A stretch of DNA of 64,000 nt from Thermoguttaceae bacterium. Its GTDB lineage: Bacteria; Planctomycetota; Planctomycetia; Pirellulales; Thermoguttaceae. The notes under the pieces are model-generated. The model was given only the letters and a program-made list of their open reading frames with translations, made no database searches and was not told the origin of the DNA. The stretch covers positions 1 to 64,000 of the forward strand of contig JAFSMO010000096.1 of assembly GCA_017447865.1 (NCBI GenBank), written 5' to 3'. Position 1 is the first letter of the stretch. Each line of letters begins with the position of its first letter. Positions 33,491 to 41,763 of the stretch are shown piece by piece. Both the position numbers and the translations under genes were made by a program.

Positions 33491-33977
33491 TGGTTTTCTC
33501 CTGGTTTAATCCGCTTCGATGATTCCACATCTCCATAAAATAGATGTCACCATACCGCTTTTTGAGAACGGGATCATCAAACACGTTCCCTTTCACGGTC
33601 AATTTATGACCGCGAAAAAGCTCAAGGGAGTCGTCTGGGTCATCGTCCCTGTACAGGCGGAAAGCCGCCACGTCTCTGTCCCACTTCACGACGCCGAACC
33701 TGCGCTCCGATTCCATGGAGTACCGAGGGACGCGAAGAACCACGGACTCGACCACGTCGCCCTCATAAATTTTCACGCCGTTTTTGTCTTTCATGCCGGT
33801 GTACTGGCCGACTGTTTCAGGTTCAACATTGCACCATAGACCCATCGGAGGCTCGGCAATTTGCGGGTGCTCCTCGCTGGTGTTCCTCAATGAACCATAA
33901 AGCCACTTGGGCTTTTTTTTCTTTTTCTCCCCAGAAAAAAGCGGGGACTCGTGTCCTCTAAACTCGATCTCTCTCAT
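33483..33977 (-). CDS. YopX-family protein
   Basis: A 164-residue protein with the YopX signature: WLYGSL early, then ETVGQYTGMKDKNGVKIYEG, GVVKWDRD and a final KGNVFDDPVLKKRYG. YopX proteins are common in phages of Firmicutes and of gut bacteria; function is unknown. The start is taken at MREIEFRG (33977), as in other members. Confidence 0.8.
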   Translation of the reverse strand: MREIEFRGHESPLFSGEKKKKKPKWLYGSLRNTSEEHPQIAEPPMGLWCNVEPETVGQYTGMKDKNGVKIYEGDVVESVVLRVPRYSMESERRFGVVKWDRDVAAFRLYRDDDPDDSLELFRGHKLTVKGNVFDDPVLKKRYGDIYFMEMWNHRSGLNQEKTND

Positions 33978-34315
33978 CTCTTCACCTTTCTTTCGCCGAT
34001 GAGGTCCTCGGTGAACAGCGCTTTTTTCGCCTCCGCTGCGGTTATGTTCCAGAGGCGGATGCACTCAAGGAGTGATTCGTAAGGTCCCACGTTCACATGC
34101 AGGAAGACCGTGCCGTCTCCGATTTTCGTCGGAACTTTACAAGAGAACGTCCACTGCGGGATCTTGTACGTTCCAGTCTCAACCTCCTCGTAAATTGTAT
34201 CCACCGATACAGTAGGAACTTCTCCAAAAATCGGAATGCACATACTGAAAGCGCGAAGCTGCGCCTGTTTTACGTCGAACGCTGGCTCAAGGATTGGGTA
34301 TTCTTCGTCTGCCAT
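33974..34315 (-). CDS. Unknown early protein
   Basis: A 113-residue acidic protein with a beta-rich middle (YKIPQWTFSCKVPTKIGDGT) and a helical end. ATG 34315 lies just after the stop of the HTH gene. No family recognised. Confidence 0.55.
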   Translation of the reverse strand: MADEEYPILEPAFDVKQAQLRAFSMCIPIFGEVPTVSVDTIYEEVETGTYKIPQWTFSCKVPTKIGDGTVFLHVNVGPYESLLECIRLWNITAAEAKKALFTEDLIGERKVKR

Positions 34316-34319
34316 CGTT

Positions 34320-34844
34320 TCAGTCCTCCTCTCCTTCCAGGCTCATAATCGCGCCGTCCTTGGCGACGCTCACCGGGAATGTGGCTCCTTGGCCTGGCCG
34401 GAGCCGGCAAAAACCTGGCATCACGCGCCGGGTATGATACTCAAGCCGGTACGTCGTCCACATTACCGGAGCGAGGCCGGTCCCGTCCTTCGTCCTGTAC
34501 CAGCCTATCCCGGTCACGGAGTTGAGCCGCGTGTTTGCATCGAACCCGGCCCGCTTCGCGTCCGCGGCCGTGATCACGAGCAGGAACCGGATGCACCGAC
34601 CGTCACGGCTGCGCCATACGTTCAGGTGACTCCCTTTCAGGGCCTTCAGGTCGCGGGCGTTCTCTTTGGCCGTCCAGGCGAGGATTTTCTCCCGGGTCTT
34701 CTGCCGCAGCTCCCGGCCGTTCATGGCGTTCCAGAGCGTCGTTTTGCTCACGCCGGTCCTGAAAGCCAGCTCGTCCAGGTCGTACCGGCGCAAGAGCGCG
34801 AGCTCCTCCCGCTTCAGCTTTGTATGATGTCTTTTTTCGCTCAT
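34320..34844 (-). CDS. HTH-containing early protein
   Basis: A 174-residue protein. Residues ~12-60 form an HTH (LALLRRYDLDELAFRTGVSK, TTLWNAMNGRELRQKT). The C-terminal part is basic and aromatic. It may be a phage regulator. It sits inside the early operon, so it is not an obvious lysogeny repressor. Confidence 0.6.
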   Translation of the reverse strand: MSEKRHHTKLKREELALLRRYDLDELAFRTGVSKTTLWNAMNGRELRQKTREKILAWTAKENARDLKALKGSHLNVWRSRDGRCIRFLLVITAADAKRAGFDANTRLNSVTGIGWYRTKDGTGLAPVMWTTYRLEYHTRRVMPGFCRLRPGQGATFPVSVAKDGAIMSLEGEED

Positions 34845-34863
34845 CGCTTCCTCCTTTTCTCCA

Positions 34864-35079
34864 CTACCATCGATCCTGAAGCTCTTGCAGCGTCCGGATC
34901 TGCTCCTCGGTGTCTGCCAGCTCGGCCTCCCAGGCGGAGACCGCCAGCCCCAGGGCTTTTCCTTGGGCGATGATGGCTTCCAGCGCTTTTTTCAGTTCCT
35001 CGAACTGGCGCACGTTGCACGCTCTTGTAAAGTCCTCGGAGTGCTTGAGCTTCTGCTTCGGTTCCCGATTTTCAGTCAT
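34864..35079 (-). CDS. Small coiled-coil protein
   Basis: A 71-residue protein starting MTENREPKQKLKHSEDF. Nearly all of it is a charged helix (LKKALEAIIAQGKALGLAVS, EAELADTEEQIRTLQELQ). Start 35079 is chosen because the longer frame shadows the next gene. Function unknown. Confidence 0.55.
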   Translation of the reverse strand: MTENREPKQKLKHSEDFTRACNVRQFEELKKALEAIIAQGKALGLAVSAWEAELADTEEQIRTLQELQDRW

Positions 35080-35093
35080 TCCCGCCGCTCCTT

Positions 35094-35915
35094 TCAACAC
35101 CTTCCCAGAGCCAGCTTGCGCTCGATCTCCGCCGGGTCGTTCGGGTCGGGCGTGTTCCACATCGACGTCCACGTCGGCTCCGGCTCAGGCGGCGGAGCGG
35201 TCGGCAGGAGTTTCATGTCCGGCGGGACGCGAAGCGTGAACCACCGGAGCTCTCGGCGGTTCCGGTCCACGATCTCCGCGGCCTTCTCCTCGCCGAACTC
35301 CCGCAGGGCGCTCTGGACGAAAGCCCAGAATTTGGCCTCATAGTCCGGATACATCTTCGGCGCGCCGTGAAAGGCCCGGTACTCGAAGTACTTCTCAAGG
35401 GCCTCGGTCAGCTTCGGGCAGTGGATCAGATCCAGCTCAGGCGGCGCTCCGGCCGGAAGGAACGGGATCAGCTCCTGACCCTCCGGCACCGTAACGCCGT
35501 TACGCTGGACGTTACGCGTCACGCTCTTTTGAGCAGGAAGGAATGAAAGAATTTTTTCTTGAGTATTTTTTTCTTGATTTTCATTAAGAGGGTTAATATC
35601 CCCATTAATAGGAACATCAAAAATACTTTCATTCTTTCCTTCGATAACGTAACGCGTTACGGTCTGCGTTACGCTTGGCGTTACGTTTTGCGTTACGCCT
35701 GCGTTACGCTTCCGGTCTCTGTACCGCTTCTGTCGGGCGGCGTTGGCGGCCCGTTTCCTTTCCTCGGCGGAAAGTCCCGCAGCCGTCGCCCTGGCTTCCG
35801 AGTCCGTCGTGGACGGATGGTCCGGAAAATCAAAGTGAACTACTATTTCCCCTCCGGCCTCTTCGACCCGGACGGCGGTGCAGGTGTTCGGTATGTGTAA
35901 AGTAAAATGTGCCAT
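35094..35915 (-). CDS. Early protein with basic helix, possible replication protein
   Basis: A 273-residue protein. Residues ~48-70 contain AANAARQKRYRDRKRNAG, a basic helix often seen in phage replication or DNA-binding proteins. Four ..VT.. short repeats follow (VTQNVTPSVTQTVTRYV). The C-terminal ~120 residues are helical with YPDYEAKFWAFVQSALREFG. The VT-repeat DNA is a run of GTTACG/CGTAAC palindromic units at 35501-35700. It may be a replication initiator, but no family is certain. Confidence 0.5.
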   Translation of the reverse strand: MAHFTLHIPNTCTAVRVEEAGGEIVVHFDFPDHPSTTDSEARATAAGLSAEERKRAANAARQKRYRDRKRNAGVTQNVTPSVTQTVTRYVIEGKNESIFDVPINGDINPLNENQEKNTQEKILSFLPAQKSVTRNVQRNGVTVPEGQELIPFLPAGAPPELDLIHCPKLTEALEKYFEYRAFHGAPKMYPDYEAKFWAFVQSALREFGEEKAAEIVDRNRRELRWFTLRVPPDMKLLPTAPPPEPEPTWTSMWNTPDPNDPAEIERKLALGRC

Positions 35916-35953
35916 CGTGGCTCTTTCCGGTTTCCTTAAAGCTCAGGCGGCCG

Positions 35954-36340
35954 TTACCGGTCCCCTTTCATCTTCCTTTCATACGCCGAAACGGTTTTGT
36001 GAAGTGCTTTATCGCGTCGTTTCTGATCACGCTCCTTCCACTCGTCCGTGAAGTCCCAGCGGAGATTGAAGCCACCATCTCCACGGCATAACTCGCAGTC
36101 CAGCAAGAGCACGTCTTTCGGCTTTCGGGTCTCGCTGGTGAAGTAGTCGCGAAGCCTCTCCCGGTGTGGGATCATATCGAAGTCAGAAAGCGCTCCGAGG
36201 AGCTGAGCCACCGTCCCGGGCTTCCCGATCAGCTCGCGGTTTGCCCAGAAAGTCACGATCCGGCCCATCACCTCGTCAGGGACTTTCCCGAAGTCGTCCG
36301 GGGTGCTCTCGCCTTGAACTCGTTGAAATAAAAGGTGCAT
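35954..36340 (-). CDS. Unknown early protein
   Basis: A 128-residue protein with CELCRGDGGF in the middle (a half zinc motif) and a basic helical end. It has good spacing to its neighbours on the same strand. It may belong to replication given its neighbour at 35094, but no motif supports a function. Confidence 0.5.
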   Translation of the reverse strand: MHLLFQRVQGESTPDDFGKVPDEVMGRIVTFWANRELIGKPGTVAQLLGALSDFDMIPHRERLRDYFTSETRKPKDVLLLDCELCRGDGGFNLRWDFTDEWKERDQKRRDKALHKTVSAYERKMKGDR

Positions 36341-36348
36341 TTCTCCTC

Positions 36349-36492
36349 CTAGTGAGCTGGTTCCTCGATCTCCCAGAATGCAGGGCGTTCCTCGTCCAGG
36401 TCGGGCCAGTCCTCGAAGCCGTCGTCCTCGTCATACTCCCAGTCATCCGGACCGAAGCCGTCGCTCGGGTCAAAATCGTCGTCTGCTCTCAT
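36349..36492 (-). CDS. Hyperacidic 47-residue microprotein
   Basis: An ORF of 47 residues, missed by length filters. It starts MRADDDFDPSDGFGPDDWEY and ends WEIEEPAH. 21 of 47 residues are Asp or Glu, with only two Arg and one His. ATG 36492 overlaps the TGA of the upstream gene (ATGA), the same coupling as used across this prophage. The aromatic and acidic spacing is reminiscent of DNA-mimic proteins. No homology claim is made. Confidence 0.6.
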   Translation of the reverse strand: MRADDDFDPSDGFGPDDWEYDEDDGFEDWPDLDEERPAFWEIEEPAH

Positions 36493-36800
36493 GCCTGCGC
36501 CTCGCCTTCTTCCACGTCATCCGCGGCTTCGGTCTCCGGCTCTTCCTGGCGGATGACCGTCCACGACTTCTTGATGCGCGTACCGTCCGGCTCCTCGCCG
36601 CACATTTCGTTCGCCATGCGCTCCACGTCGTTCTGCATGGTGATGCAGACGACCACGATGTGCGTCAAGGCTCTGAGCAGTGCCTTGGTTTCTTCCTGGC
36701 TCTCCCGCACCAGACGGGCGCTCTGCACGTGGTGCAGCACCATGCTGCCGATCAGGAACGTAAGCAGCGCGATGTAAAGGCAAAATTCTACCGTTTCCAT
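36489..36800 (-). CDS. Membrane-anchored early protein
   Basis: A 103-residue protein with one N-terminal membrane segment (VEFCLYIALLTFLIGSMVL), a helical stretch (RLVRESQEETKALLRALTHI) and an acidic tail. AAAGGAC precedes ATG 36800. Similar architecture (N-terminal TM plus coiled coil) occurs at 39941 and 40564. It could act in membrane-linked replication, exclusion or host takeover. Confidence 0.6.
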   Translation of the reverse strand: METVEFCLYIALLTFLIGSMVLHHVQSARLVRESQEETKALLRALTHIVVVCITMQNDVERMANEMCGEEPDGTRIKKSWTVIRQEEPETEAADDVEEGEAQA

Positions 36801-36822
36801 GTCTGTCCTTTCTGTCTATGGA

Positions 36823-38217
36823 TTAATAGTCCGATTCTTCCAAGAGTTCCTCAAGTGTCTTTGTCTTGATGTCATATCGCCCCCACGACTGGTACGCTTT
36901 CTTCCAGGACTTCTCGACGAACGTGCCCACCCTGCGCCCTTCCTTCTCGCACTCCGGGCACTTTACCCGGTAGCCGTTGTTGGAAACTTTCTGGAGCTTC
37001 GGGCGGTGGAACTTGCTGAATGGGCACTTCGGAACGTGCAGCGCCGCCCGATCCAGTGGTATGTCCTTTTCCGGCTCCGGCTCTGGCTTTGGCTCGACTC
37101 CCATCTCTGCGTTCAGGCACTCTTCGGAGCAGCACCAGTTTTGGGTGACGTCACCAAACACGTCGACAGGCTGCCAGCCGCTTTTCTGATAGTCCAGTGC
37201 GTCCTTCAGCGTCGTGGTCTTGCCGCAGTGCTTGCATGTAACGATGGTTTCTTCCTGATCCGGCTCTGGTTTGGCTTCGGCTTTCGTTTTGCAGTCCGGG
37301 CAGAGCCACTTTTCGTAGTAGGCGTCCTGAGAGCGCCAGCCGCTTTTGGTGAAGTCCATCGCGAAGTTAAAGTCGGCGGTCTTCCCGCAGCGGGAGCACT
37401 TCACCGCGTTGCTTTCGTCTTCCGGTTCCGGTTCTGGTTCCGACTCGACGTTGTTCTCCACGTACGCCTTGGCGCACTCTTCCGAGCAGAACCACCGCCC
37501 GCCCTGCTCCACGTATGAGCAGTCAGGCGTGTTCTTCATCTCTTCCCAGATAGGCGTACCGCACCCGCCCGCGCAAAAGTGCACCGGGGTCTTTGTTTGT
37601 GGGGCTTCCTCGTCTTCACGCGGCTGGAAGTCGAACGGTTCCTCGCTGTCTTCCTCGATCGGTTCCGGCGGAGCGATGATCGCCGGATTCTCATACTTTC
37701 GGGTGACGGTCGTCGGCCGGGCTTTGCCATCTATGCCCACCACTTTTTCCGGCCGCTCGAACTGGCCACGCGTGGCCAGTTGGTTTTGATACTTTCCGAT
37801 GACAGACTTCGAGCACCCACACCTCCAGGCGAGCTGGCGCTGGCTTTCCTCCGGGTGCAGTTGGATCACTTTCTGGATCGCGTCCCGGCGTTCCTCCTCG
37901 GTGAGGGTCAGGCCGTGCTTCATGTTGCACATCAGCGCACACTCGAACATCTCATCGAACGAGTTAAAAGTCTTGACCAGACAGTCCAGCTCCCGTGTCG
38001 GATGCTGAGCGTATGCGGCGTAGCGGTGGAAGCCGTCGATCAGGTAGATAGGATCGTCATCTTTGAGCCGTCCGCAGTCGATCCACGGCATTTTCTCTCC
38101 ATCGCCGATCAGAGTGGCGTACCTTTCGACCGTCGGCGCGTCGAGCGCCTTGCGGACCTGCAAGCGCTGATCCACGATGATCTCTTCCGGCTTCAGTTTT
38201 TTGTGCTCAGTAGCCAT
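36823..38217 (-). CDS. ParB-like protein with four zinc modules
   Basis: A 464-residue protein. Residues ~10-90 are a ParB/Srx nuclease-like domain with G62FHRYAAY at the active loop. An HTH follows at ~124-148 (SQRQLAWRCGCSKSVIGKY). The C-terminal ~270 residues hold four cysteine modules: CAGGCGTP..FCSEECAKAY, CSRCGKT..CPDCKTK, CKHCGKT..CCSEECLN and a final CPFSKFH..CPECEK. It probably binds DNA. It may act in partition, in replication or as a nuclease. The zinc tail makes it longer than usual phage ParB proteins. Confidence 0.75.
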   Translation of the reverse strand: MATEHKKLKPEEIIVDQRLQVRKALDAPTVERYATLIGDGEKMPWIDCGRLKDDDPIYLIDGFHRYAAYAQHPTRELDCLVKTFNSFDEMFECALMCNMKHGLTLTEEERRDAIQKVIQLHPEESQRQLAWRCGCSKSVIGKYQNQLATRGQFERPEKVVGIDGKARPTTVTRKYENPAIIAPPEPIEEDSEEPFDFQPREDEEAPQTKTPVHFCAGGCGTPIWEEMKNTPDCSYVEQGGRWFCSEECAKAYVENNVESEPEPEPEDESNAVKCSRCGKTADFNFAMDFTKSGWRSQDAYYEKWLCPDCKTKAEAKPEPDQEETIVTCKHCGKTTTLKDALDYQKSGWQPVDVFGDVTQNWCCSEECLNAEMGVEPKPEPEPEKDIPLDRAALHVPKCPFSKFHRPKLQKVSNNGYRVKCPECEKEGRRVGTFVEKSWKKAYQSWGRYDIKTKTLEELLEESDY

Positions 38218-38224
38218 AATTCAC

Positions 38225-38590
38225 TCATTCCACGTTCTTCATTTTTCTCTGTACTTTCCGCCACTGGTCCAGCAGCGGCGTCAGGCTTTTTTTATCGTGC
38301 CTGTCATAGGCTTCCAGCAGGTCGCGCCTCTCGTCAGCTTCCTCCTCGTTGGCCGGTTCAAGCCGTTCCACCTCGGGGAGCGCCGAGGCACCGATGGTGG
38401 CGAGGAACGGGAACGGGTCTTTTGTCCCGGGGTCGTTCATGCACTCTTCCAGCGCGAGCGTGGCGTAGATGGCCGCCTTGAGCGGAGAAAACCCCCAACG
38501 CAACGCATTCGACTTCACCGCCTTGTAAAACTCAGTTGCGTCGAACATAATCGGCCCCTGAAGCCGCTGTTTTTTCGCCTTGCTGACCAT
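38225..38590 (-). CDS. Unknown helical early protein
   Basis: A 121-residue protein with a helical N-terminal core (AVKSNALRWGFSPLKAAIYA) and a C-terminal charged helix. It lies seven bases downstream of the ParB-like gene start region, in the same operon. No family recognised. Confidence 0.55.
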   Translation of the reverse strand: MVSKAKKQRLQGPIMFDATEFYKAVKSNALRWGFSPLKAAIYATLALEECMNDPGTKDPFPFLATIGASALPEVERLEPANEEEADERRDLLEAYDRHDKKSLTPLLDQWRKVQRKMKNVE

Positions 38591-38599
38591 CGTTTCTCC

Positions 38600-38923
38600 T
38601 CAGTGATTGCTTTCGATGTCCCGGATGACCCGGTCGATCCATGCGTTGAGGCAGATCTTCACTGCCGTCTGCTGCATCTTCAGCGGCTGCCTCATTTCCA
38701 TCAGGATCGCCGCGGCTTTCTTCCGTCCTTCCTTCAGCGCTTCGATCGCCTGGGAGTATCCGGTGAGCTGGGTCCCGCAGCACGTCTCCGTTATCAGGTC
38801 CACCTCGTACTTCCTTGGCAGAAGCACCGAGACGGCGTCGTCAATGTGCGCCAGGTGAAGCGTCAGCCGCCGGTAGTAGCTCAGATACATCTCGAACTCG
38901 GCCTCGTCCTTAATCTGATCCAT
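38600..38923 (-). CDS. Unknown early protein
   Basis: A 107-residue helical protein (DEAEFEMYLSYYRRLTLHLA, AIEALKEGRKKAAAILMEMR). GGAGAG precedes ATG 38923. No motif. Confidence 0.55.
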   Translation of the reverse strand: MDQIKDEAEFEMYLSYYRRLTLHLAHIDDAVSVLLPRKYEVDLITETCCGTQLTGYSQAIEALKEGRKKAAAILMEMRQPLKMQQTAVKICLNAWIDRVIRDIESNH

Positions 38924-38933
38924 AGGTCTCTCC

Positions 38934-39128
38934 TCAAAAAATCCGCTTCTGGTCCTCGAACATCGGCGCCAGCTCCTTGAGCCGGTCGTCGGTCTCCTTT
39001 TCCTTCTCCATCGCCCGCTGAAGGTTCTCCCGGGTGCGGTTCTGGAAGTAGCGGACCTGCGCCCGCCTCATCTCCCAAACAGTTTCCCAGAGCGCCTTGA
39101 GCGTCTCAAATTTGACTTCACTCTCCAC
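38934..39128 (-). CDS. Small coiled-coil early protein
   Basis: A 64-residue charged helical protein (WETVWEMRRAQVRYFQNRTR). Start is GTG 39128, overlapping the end of the HTH gene upstream by eleven bases. Function unknown. Confidence 0.5.
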   Translation of the reverse strand: MESEVKFETLKALWETVWEMRRAQVRYFQNRTRENLQRAMEKEKETDDRLKELAPMFEDQKRIF

Positions 39129-39381
39129 TCTCTACCCTCCTCACTTTTCGCATGACTTCTTCCAGGTCCCGCTTCGCCAGCGCCAGCGCTCCGGGTGTGG
39201 GCCCGTAGTAAAGTTCCTGCCGGTCAAGCCACTCGACCCGGATGCGATAGACGCCGTCGCGGCTCGTGCGGGTGACGAACTGGCGGGGAATAACGCCTGT
39301 CCGGCACCACTTGGAAACGGTCCCGCGCTTCACTCCCCGGAGCTTCGCCACATCGGCGGTCGTCAAAAAGCCGGTTTCCAT
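39118..39381 (-). CDS. HTH_17 protein, candidate prophage excisionase
   Basis: An 87-residue protein with an excisionase-type HTH at residues 4-50 (FLTTADVAKLRGVKRGTVSK, then YRIRVEWLDR). It is the best Xis candidate for int2, although it lies 10 kb away from it. It could alternatively be an early regulator. Confidence 0.7.
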   Translation of the reverse strand: METGFLTTADVAKLRGVKRGTVSKWCRTGVIPRQFVTRTSRDGVYRIRVEWLDRQELYYGPTPGALALAKRDLEEVMRKVRRVESGE

Positions 39382-39578
39382 TGCTAATTGATTTTTGTTT
39401 GTTTGATTTCGGCTGTTGCCTGAAGTTATACCCCCGAGGCGTTAGGGTGCGCCCCGGACCTGAATTTTTCAATGTGTTGAAGGGAAGTCCCGGAAACGCT
39501 CCGGGCGCGGGGAAATTTTATATTTCCTTTTAACGAAAAGAAAACCCCGCGGCAAAAAGCCCTTCCCTTGTGCGGTTC
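39382..39578. promoter_or_regulatory. Intergenic stretch with nested hairpins
   Basis: No gene seen. CCCGGA/TCCGGG (39489-39494, 39500-39505) and CGCGGGG/CCCCGCG (39506-39512, 39545-39551), with an inner GGAAA/TTTCC, form adjacent stems in a leader-like position upstream of the HTH_17 gene. It may be an attenuator or processing site in the early operon. Confidence 0.35.
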
Positions 39579-39920
39579 TCACTCCTCAATGCACGCCACC
39601 ATCTGCGGCTCAAGGATCGACTCGTCCAGGTTTTCCCCTTCGACGCGCTTCTCAAGCCACTCCCGCGTGGTGTTCACCATCAAGGCTGCCTGCCGGATGA
39701 AGTCGCAGAGGCACTGGAAGTTGACATCCATCTCGTTTTCCTTCGTGTCGCTTCCGGCGTCGTCCGGGTCCAGGATGAAATTTCTCTGGGTGTCGGCCAG
39801 TTTCTTTCTGGCCTTCTTCATCTCCCGGAGGCAGTCCGAGCAGCCGTTCAGAACGTGATCCGCCCACGCGGCGCGGCCTTCCATTTTCGTGATGTTCAAA
39901 AGGTTTTCTTCGTTGGTCAT
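39579..39920 (-). CDS. Unknown early protein
   Basis: A 113-residue helical protein. CSDCLREMKKARKKL gives one CxxC. Start at MTNEEN (39920) avoids the overlap of the longer frame. It has paired cysteines later (CLCDF) but no clear zinc fold. Function unknown. Confidence 0.5.
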   Translation of the reverse strand: MTNEENLLNITKMEGRAAWADHVLNGCSDCLREMKKARKKLADTQRNFILDPDDAGSDTKENEMDVNFQCLCDFIRQAALMVNTTREWLEKRVEGENLDESILEPQMVACIEE

Positions 39921-39940
39921 GGTTTCTAACTCCTCACTCC

Positions 39941-40492
39941 TCACTCCTCACTCCTAACTTTTTTAGGTCTTCCCCGCCGGCACGGCTTGAGCGTGACGCG
40001 GTAGATGTCCCGGTCTCGCCGGATGTCGGAGACCTGCCAGCCGCGAAGGTCATCGGCCACCAGGTCGAACGGTCCGCGGTCCCCGCGCATGTCTTGGCGG
40101 ATGGCGAGGAAGGCGGTCGTTTGTCCGGTCCGCATCCGGGTCCGGCGCACGTGATCGAACTCGCTCATCGTCTCTTCGCTGATCTCATAGACGTGGCTGT
40201 CATTGACGCGCCCGGTGATAAATCTGACTTTCATTTTTTTCTGTATTCCTTCCAGTGGTTTGATCTCGCAAAGGTCCCACATTTGGGCCACGTTCTCTTT
40301 CAGCTCGCGGATCATCTCCTCCTGATTCTTCACCAGCTCCGCGAGGATCTGGCAGTCGGCGTGTTGGCCTCGTACCTGGGCTTCCAGCGACTGGATCGCC
40401 GACTGGACGCGGCTCAGCGCGCTCTCCGCCATCATCAGGCGGAAGCAGAGAAAGACGACCGTAAAGCCGAGGACAAAAAGCACGATCTCCAT
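39941..40492 (-). CDS. Membrane-anchored coiled-coil early protein
   Basis: A 183-residue protein. An N-terminal TM (EIVLFVLGFTVVFLCFRLMM) is followed by a coiled coil to ~85 and then a basic beta-rich domain ending in RRGRPKKVR, an AT-hook-like motif. A membrane anchor joined to a possible DNA-binding tail is unusual. AGGAAAG precedes ATG 40492. Confidence 0.6.
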   Translation of the reverse strand: MEIVLFVLGFTVVFLCFRLMMAESALSRVQSAIQSLEAQVRGQHADCQILAELVKNQEEMIRELKENVAQMWDLCEIKPLEGIQKKMKVRFITGRVNDSHVYEISEETMSEFDHVRRTRMRTGQTTAFLAIRQDMRGDRGPFDLVADDLRGWQVSDIRRDRDIYRVTLKPCRRGRPKKVRSEE

Positions 40493-40563
40493 TTACTTTC
40501 CTTTCATACTTGAAAAAAGGCTTCCCTGCCGTGACCCGTTTGGGATGGGCTGCGCTTCCTGCG

Positions 40564-40977
40564 CTAGATTCTCAGCAGACGCGAAGTTGAGACTTGCACT
40601 TCTGGCTCCGCGCCTGCGTTTGCCGGAACGCCCGGCTTGTATGGGTCTGTCGGATCGTCGTCCAGGTCGTCCGGCGTGCAAATCATCGGCTCGTCTTCGA
40701 CCGGCGGGAAGTCCCGCACGTCGAACGTCTTGTACTGGGTGCCCTTCTGCGCTTCCTGGACGGCTTCGAGCCGGACGAGGGTGTCGCTCAGACGGTTGAG
40801 GGTCTCCCTCGTCGTCTGGTCTTTCGCTTCGATGCTTTCCACGCAGCCTTTCAGGTCATCGATCGCGCCTTTCAGCGAGACGACGACCGCGCAGGTCATG
40901 GCGCACACGACGCAGGCCGCGACGCAGAGCAGGACCGCTCCAAAAAGGACATTGCTCCCGTCATCTTTTTCAAGCAT
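40564..40977 (-). CDS. Membrane-anchored early protein
   Basis: A 137-residue protein with a strong TM at ~11-34 (LFGAVLLCVAACVVCAMTCA), a coiled coil and an acidic proline-rich C-terminus (CTPDDLDDDPTDPYKPG). Same layout as the genes at 36489 and 39941. Its ATG overlaps the end of the gene upstream. Confidence 0.6.
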   Translation of the reverse strand: MLEKDDGSNVLFGAVLLCVAACVVCAMTCAVVVSLKGAIDDLKGCVESIEAKDQTTRETLNRLSDTLVRLEAVQEAQKGTQYKTFDVRDFPPVEDEPMICTPDDLDDDPTDPYKPGVPANAGAEPEVQVSTSRLLRI

Positions 40978-41551
40978 CGCTTTCCTCGCTTTCTTTCTGC
41001 GCTTCCGCTTCGGCGTCCGGCTTCATGCGGATCAGGGTCCCGATATGGAACTCCTGCCCCTGCGGCTCCAGACTGTAGATCGCCCACTCGCACTCGGCGA
41101 CCAGGCCGACGAAGACCTTGCGGACGCTCATCTCCCACGTGCCGTCTTTCTTCTCGCGCCAGCTTGAGCGGTGCCCCTTGATCGCACGAGGCACGACCAC
41201 CAGCGCGTCGCTGACGGAGCCGCGGGCGGTCGTGTCGAGCTGGATGGATCGGGCGGTCTTGGCGGTCAGCTCGACAAAGACCTTTTCGACCTTGCCGTCC
41301 TTGCCGAAGATGATCAGGCGGTCGGTTTCGGCGTATCGGTCGCGAACCTTCGCCTTGGTGTGCGGGGTCCCTTTGGCGGCGGTCTTTGGCTGCTTCGCCG
41401 CGGTGATCCCTTTGAGCTGGCGGATCTCACTGACCAACTCGGTCAGGAGCTGACGGCACTGGATGACCTGTTCCAGCACATCCTCCCGAAAAGCGGCTTC
41501 CGGCGTGGTGTCGTCGAACATCCGCGCCTGTCCTTTCACTTCTTTACACAT
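40970..41551 (-). CDS. Unknown early protein
   Basis: A 193-residue protein. The N-terminal ~45 residues are helical, then a basic linker (TAAKQPKTAAKGTPHTKAKV) and a beta-rich domain (RLIIFGKDGKVEKVFVELTA). AAGGGAG nine bases before ATG 41551 supports this start over GTG 41560. It is the first coding gene downstream of the structured RNA. Function unknown. Confidence 0.55.
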   Translation of the reverse strand: MCKEVKGQARMFDDTTPEAAFREDVLEQVIQCRQLLTELVSEIRQLKGITAAKQPKTAAKGTPHTKAKVRDRYAETDRLIIFGKDGKVEKVFVELTAKTARSIQLDTTARGSVSDALVVVPRAIKGHRSSWREKKDGTWEMSVRKVFVGLVAECEWAIYSLEPQGQEFHIGTLIRMKPDAEAEAQKESEESDA

Positions 41552-41763
41552 GTTTCTCACTCCCTTGGAAAACTGGTTTCTGATTACTGAAAAATGAAAA
41601 CTGATTACTAAAAATTCCCAAGCGCGGCCCTCCCGAGGAGAATTTAAAGAACCCGGGAGCCGACCCAGCCCCGGGTTTGGCTAAAACGGGAAACAAAGGC
41701 CGCCGCCGGTTGTGCCTCTGGGCGATGATGCCCGATCAGTCGGGCCGACGCTTGCTGTGGCAT

